Notes under the pieces: generated by a model
Told to the model about the DNA's origin: nothing
Databases searched by the model: none
Seen by the model: only the letters and a program-made list of their open reading frames with translations
Translations under genes and position numbers: made by a program
Assembly: GCF_020700235.1 (NCBI RefSeq)
Contig: NZ_CP085301.1
Coordinates: 186,001-250,000 of the forward strand
Origin: Haladaptatus pallidirubidus
GTDB lineage: Archaea > Halobacteriota > Halobacteria > Halobacteriales > Haladaptataceae
Reading direction: 5' to 3'
DNA: 64,000 nt
Shown here: positions 61,646 to 64,000 of the stretch, piece after piece
How the letters are laid out: the number at the start of each line of letters is the position of its first letter
Position numbering within the stretch: the first letter of the stretch is position 1

Positions 61646-61653
61646 TTTGTTAT
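61646..61653 (-). promoter_or_regulatory. ATAACAAA element before FemAB-like gene
   Basis: On the minus strand it reads GGGGGATAACAAAGTG, centred 37 bp before the ATG at 61613, in non-coding DNA. Confidence 0.4.
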
Positions 61654-61708
61654 CCCCCACCTGTCGGCAAAAAGGAGCGCTGGAAATCGCGTCAGGTGGT
61701 GGTTACGG

Positions 61709-62596
61709 TCAGCGTAGGTTCGCCGTGCCGGTCGGTTTTTGAGTCACGGGTGAAAGCCGGTCACAAAGGTCGCCTGGCGGACCGACCCACGCACCGCGTT
61801 CCAGCGCACCCTCGATGAATTTCCGATACAGTCGGCGGTGACCGGGGAACTCGTCCGCGAACATCCGAGGATGCCAGAGAATCGTCATCACCGCGTCGTT
61901 TTCGGCGGCTTCGTCCAGCAGTTGCTCGCAGGTTTCCCACGCGTCGTCGAACGCCGTTCCGGGGTCGGCCACTGCGATGTCCATCATCGTCAGCGGGAAG
62001 ACGAGGAAATCGTCGTCGAAGGGTCGTTTCGCCTCGTAGCCGTGTTGGAAGCCGTACTCGCTGCTCGACCCGAGCGTCGCGTCGTAGCTCAGCCCGATTT
62101 CGCGGTGATGGTCCCACGTCGATTCGGCGCGATTCAGGTGGTGCTGCCGACCGCCGCGAATCCGATGTCCCAACGCGGCTTCGAGCGCGGTTTTCTGCTC
62201 GCGGAGCGCGTCGGGATTGTCGTAGGAATCGTACGAGCCGTGAAGCCCGATTTCCCAGCCACCGTCGTCCAACTCGTGAAGTACGTCCAGAATGTCGGTG
62301 TCGAACAGGTCGTAGCGCCCCAGATGCTCTATCCAGTAGCGCGGCGTGAGCCACTCGTTCGGCGGCTTCTGGAAGATCGATTCCTCCTGAAGGAAGTAAA
62401 ATGCCGAGCGAACGCCCAGCGACTCCTCCAGTTCCATGATTTCCTCGAACTGCCACCACGGGTTGACACCCGGCAACAGTCCCTTGAGATGGCGAAAATC
62501 TCTCTTCGAAAATGCGTAGTAGGGGGCCTGTAACCCCTTGTACGGTCGGTCAACGTCGTGTGTTAAGCAAAGTTCGAACTCATATCCCGGTAGCAT
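61709..62596 (-). CDS. Polysaccharide deacetylase family protein
   Basis: From ATG 62596 this gives 295 residues, starting MLPGYEFELCLTHDVDRPYK. The THDVD is the first metal motif (D-D/E position). A second motif appears in IGLHGSYDSYDNPDALREQK and RAESTWDHHREIGLSYDATL, and a last in AVMTILWHPRMFADEFPGH. There is no signal peptide. It overlaps the end of wecB by 17 nt, so it is translationally linked. Relatives in glycan clusters deacetylate a sugar or act on polyisoprenyl-linked intermediates. A longer frame exists upstream but is Arg-rich and unlike the family. Confidence 0.82.
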   Translation of the reverse strand: MLPGYEFELCLTHDVDRPYKGLQAPYYAFSKRDFRHLKGLLPGVNPWWQFEEIMELEESLGVRSAFYFLQEESIFQKPPNEWLTPRYWIEHLGRYDLFDTDILDVLHELDDGGWEIGLHGSYDSYDNPDALREQKTALEAALGHRIRGGRQHHLNRAESTWDHHREIGLSYDATLGSSSEYGFQHGYEAKRPFDDDFLVFPLTMMDIAVADPGTAFDDAWETCEQLLDEAAENDAVMTILWHPRMFADEFPGHRRLYRKFIEGALERGAWVGPPGDLCDRLSPVTQKPTGTANLR

Positions 62597-63653
62597 TGGC
62601 AAGCACCTCCACGATCCGTTCAGCAGCGTTCCCGTCGCCGTACGGCGTGGGCTTCTCGTTCGGTTTCGTCGCATCGCGCATCGCACGCCGAATCGCGTCC
62701 CCGTCGGCACCGACCAGCGTGTTCCACCCGCTTTCGACCGTCTCGACCCATTCCGTTTCCTCGCGGAGCGTGACGCACGGCGTGTCGAGGAAGAACGCCT
62801 CCTTTTGCACGCCGCCGGAGTCCGTCGTCACGACCGACGCCGAATCCAACAGGGCGACGAACTGGCGATAGCCGACGGGGTCGGTGAGCGTCAACTCGCG
62901 CTCGGCCCGTTCGTACAGATCGAACGCTTCGAGGAACCCCACGGTTCGCGGATGGGCGGGAAGGACGACCCGCCGCGGGTCGTCCGCTAGCGCGTCGATA
63001 ATGGCTTCCAGGCGCTCCGGGTCGTCGGTGTTCGTGTCGCGGTGAACCGTCGCGAGGACGAACTCCTCGCCTCTCACGCCGAAATCCGAAAGAACGCTTT
63101 CGTCGGCCCGTTCCCGAGCCCACAGCAAGGCGTCGTACCCCACGTCGCCCGTGAAGTGAACGCCGTTCGTGATCCCTTCGCGTTCGAGGTTGTCGAGGGC
63201 GTCCGGTGAGGGCGCGAGCAGGAGATCGCCACCGTGGTCGGTGAGGACGCGGTTCGTCTCCTCCGGAATGTCGCTTCCGCTCCGCATTCCGGCCTCGACG
63301 TGGGCGAGGAGCGGTTCCATCTTCGACGCCGCGATGGCCGCCGCGAGCGTCGAGTTAGTGTCGCCGTACACGAGCACCACGTCGGGGTTCTCGTCTTCGA
63401 TTCGCGCTTCGAGTCCGGCAAGCATTTCCGCGGTCTGTGTTCCGTGCGTTTTCGATCCCACGCCGAGGTTGTAGTCCGGGCGCGGAATCGACAGTTCCTC
63501 GAAGAACACCTCGGACATCTCCTCGTCGTAGTGTTGGCCGGTGTGAACGAGGACTTCCTCGTGCTCGTTTTGGTGGTCGTTCCGGAGTTCGCGAGAAACG
63601 ACGGCGGCCTTCACGAACTGCGGGCGCGCACCGACGACGGTTAGCAGTTTCAT
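62580..63653 (-). CDS. wecB: UDP-N-acetylglucosamine 2-epimerase (non-hydrolysing)
   Basis: This 357-residue enzyme converts UDP-GlcNAc to UDP-ManNAc. Motifs are KLLTVVGARPQFVKAAVVSR, HTGQHYDEEMSEVFFEEL, VYGDTNSTLAAAIAASKM, HVEAGMRSGSDIPEETNRVL and the C-terminal DSGGVQKEAFFLDTPCVTLR, with TEWVETVESGWNTLVG following. ATG 63653 gives the usual start and overlaps the end of the GT2 gene by 4 nt (ATGA). The longer frame to 63950 is an artefact of overlap with that gene. Confidence 0.96.
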   Translation of the reverse strand: MKLLTVVGARPQFVKAAVVSRELRNDHQNEHEEVLVHTGQHYDEEMSEVFFEELSIPRPDYNLGVGSKTHGTQTAEMLAGLEARIEDENPDVVLVYGDTNSTLAAAIAASKMEPLLAHVEAGMRSGSDIPEETNRVLTDHGGDLLLAPSPDALDNLEREGITNGVHFTGDVGYDALLWARERADESVLSDFGVRGEEFVLATVHRDTNTDDPERLEAIIDALADDPRRVVLPAHPRTVGFLEAFDLYERAERELTLTDPVGYRQFVALLDSASVVTTDSGGVQKEAFFLDTPCVTLREETEWVETVESGWNTLVGADGDAIRRAMRDATKPNEKPTPYGDGNAAERIVEVLANATGI

Positions 63654-64000
63654 TCGTCGCGAACCTCCGCGTCGTCGTGCGCTTTCCACTCGTCCCGTAT
63701 CTCTCCGTGAACCTCCAACTCGTCGCGCACCCCCAGCCCTTCGTTCGCCTGCCTGTCGAACGTCATCGCGAGGACGAGACAGAGCCCGCCGAGGAGCGTC
63801 GCCGAAAGGCCGTCGCTCGTTTCGCGCCGGTTTCGGAGCAGGGTGAGCAGGCCCGCGCCCGTCCCCACCGCTCCGAGGCCGTACAAAAACGCGAGGGGGT
63901 GAAAATCCCTGACGAGGTACTTCGCCTTCAGTCGCCAGAGGAACCCCCACAACAGCAGCGCGGAGAGTTTCGGCACGAACGTCGAGTACCGAATCGTGCT
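63650..64000 (-). CDS. C-terminal part of a GT2 glycosyltransferase (5' end cut by window edge)
   Basis: The last 116 residues of a protein are seen, open to the window edge. They read TIRYSTFVPKLSALLLWGFL, then WRLKAKYLVRDFHPLAFLYG, a second membrane segment, and an acidic tail (EWKAHDDAEVRDE). This matches the C-terminal membrane part of family 2 glycosyltransferases of the dolichyl-phosphate mannose/glucose synthase group. The catalytic domain lies outside the window. It is probably the first visible gene of the operon continued by wecB. Confidence 0.7.
   Translation of the reverse strand, partial: STIRYSTFVPKLSALLLWGFLWRLKAKYLVRDFHPLAFLYGLGAVGTGAGLLTLLRNRRETSDGLSATLLGGLCLVLAMTFDRQANEGLGVRDELEVHGEIRDEWKAHDDAEVRDE

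Noticed and set aside
62697..63950. Extended wecB start at 63950
   Set aside because: The extra 99 residues are basic and overlap the GT2 gene; the enzyme starts at 63653 with the family's usual N-terminus.

Overview
The window is from a halophilic archaeon (class Halobacteria). Proteins are rich in Asp and Glu, starts are ATG or GTG with AT-rich boxes about 25-31 bp upstream and often almost no leader, exported proteins carry twin-arginine signals, and many genes belong to haloarchaeal families (HalOD1, Bat-type HTH, PccX, GTP cyclohydrolase III). The genus cannot be fixed from the sequence.

Layout. 0-1.9 kb: edge of a beta-helix-like gene, tRNA-Val, and a decayed strip with an integrase stub. 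1.9-3.9 kb: sucCD. 4.0-8.9 kb: a candidate phosphopolyol module (TagF/TagB-like transferase, glycerophosphodiesterase, nucleotidyltransferase-HAD phosphatase fusion, TIM-barrel isomerase). 8.9-16.9 kb: zinc-ribbon protein, two oxidoreductases, two Na+-dependent NSS symporters, acyl-CoA carboxylase beta subunit with its small PccX-like partner, a methyltransferase. 17.5-26.5 kb: UspA, aroA, lipoprotein, aroC, two tandem HalOD1 proteins with a RecA-like/wHTH protein, uracil-DNA glycosylase, DUF2064 transferase, NhaC antiporter, tRNA-Ser. 26.8-31.5 kb: malectin-like membrane protein, Bat-type regulator, uridine kinase, GTP cyclohydrolase III, CBS protein.

31.6-38.4 kb holds a branched-chain amino acid type ABC transporter: livHMGF on the minus strand, facing two substrate-binding protein genes on the plus strand. 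Both binding proteins are circularly permuted: the canonical C-terminal half comes right after the signal peptide and the canonical N-terminal half comes last. This is the most unusual observation in the window.

38.6-50 kb: pgk, an acetyltransferase, tRNA-Thr followed by a decayed replication-protein gene, a PH-domain protein, an internally duplicated small protein, a frameshifted macro-domain gene, peroxiredoxin, small regulators, cheW with a truncated cheY, glmS with an apparent long leader, and a polysaccharide deacetylase. 50.1-50.8 kb is a hairpin-rich non-coding stretch ending in an irregular tRNA-like gene.

50.9-64.0 kb is a minus-strand surface-glycan cluster: sugar epimerase, AlkP-superfamily enzyme, flippase, large GT-C-like membrane protein, two DUF354 proteins around a GT4 glycosyltransferase, FemAB-like acyltransferase, polysaccharide deacetylase, UDP-GlcNAc 2-epimerase, and the end of a GT2 glycosyltransferase. 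Several units in it are preceded by the same ATAACAAA element. GlmS and WecB make the amino-sugar precursors this cluster would use.
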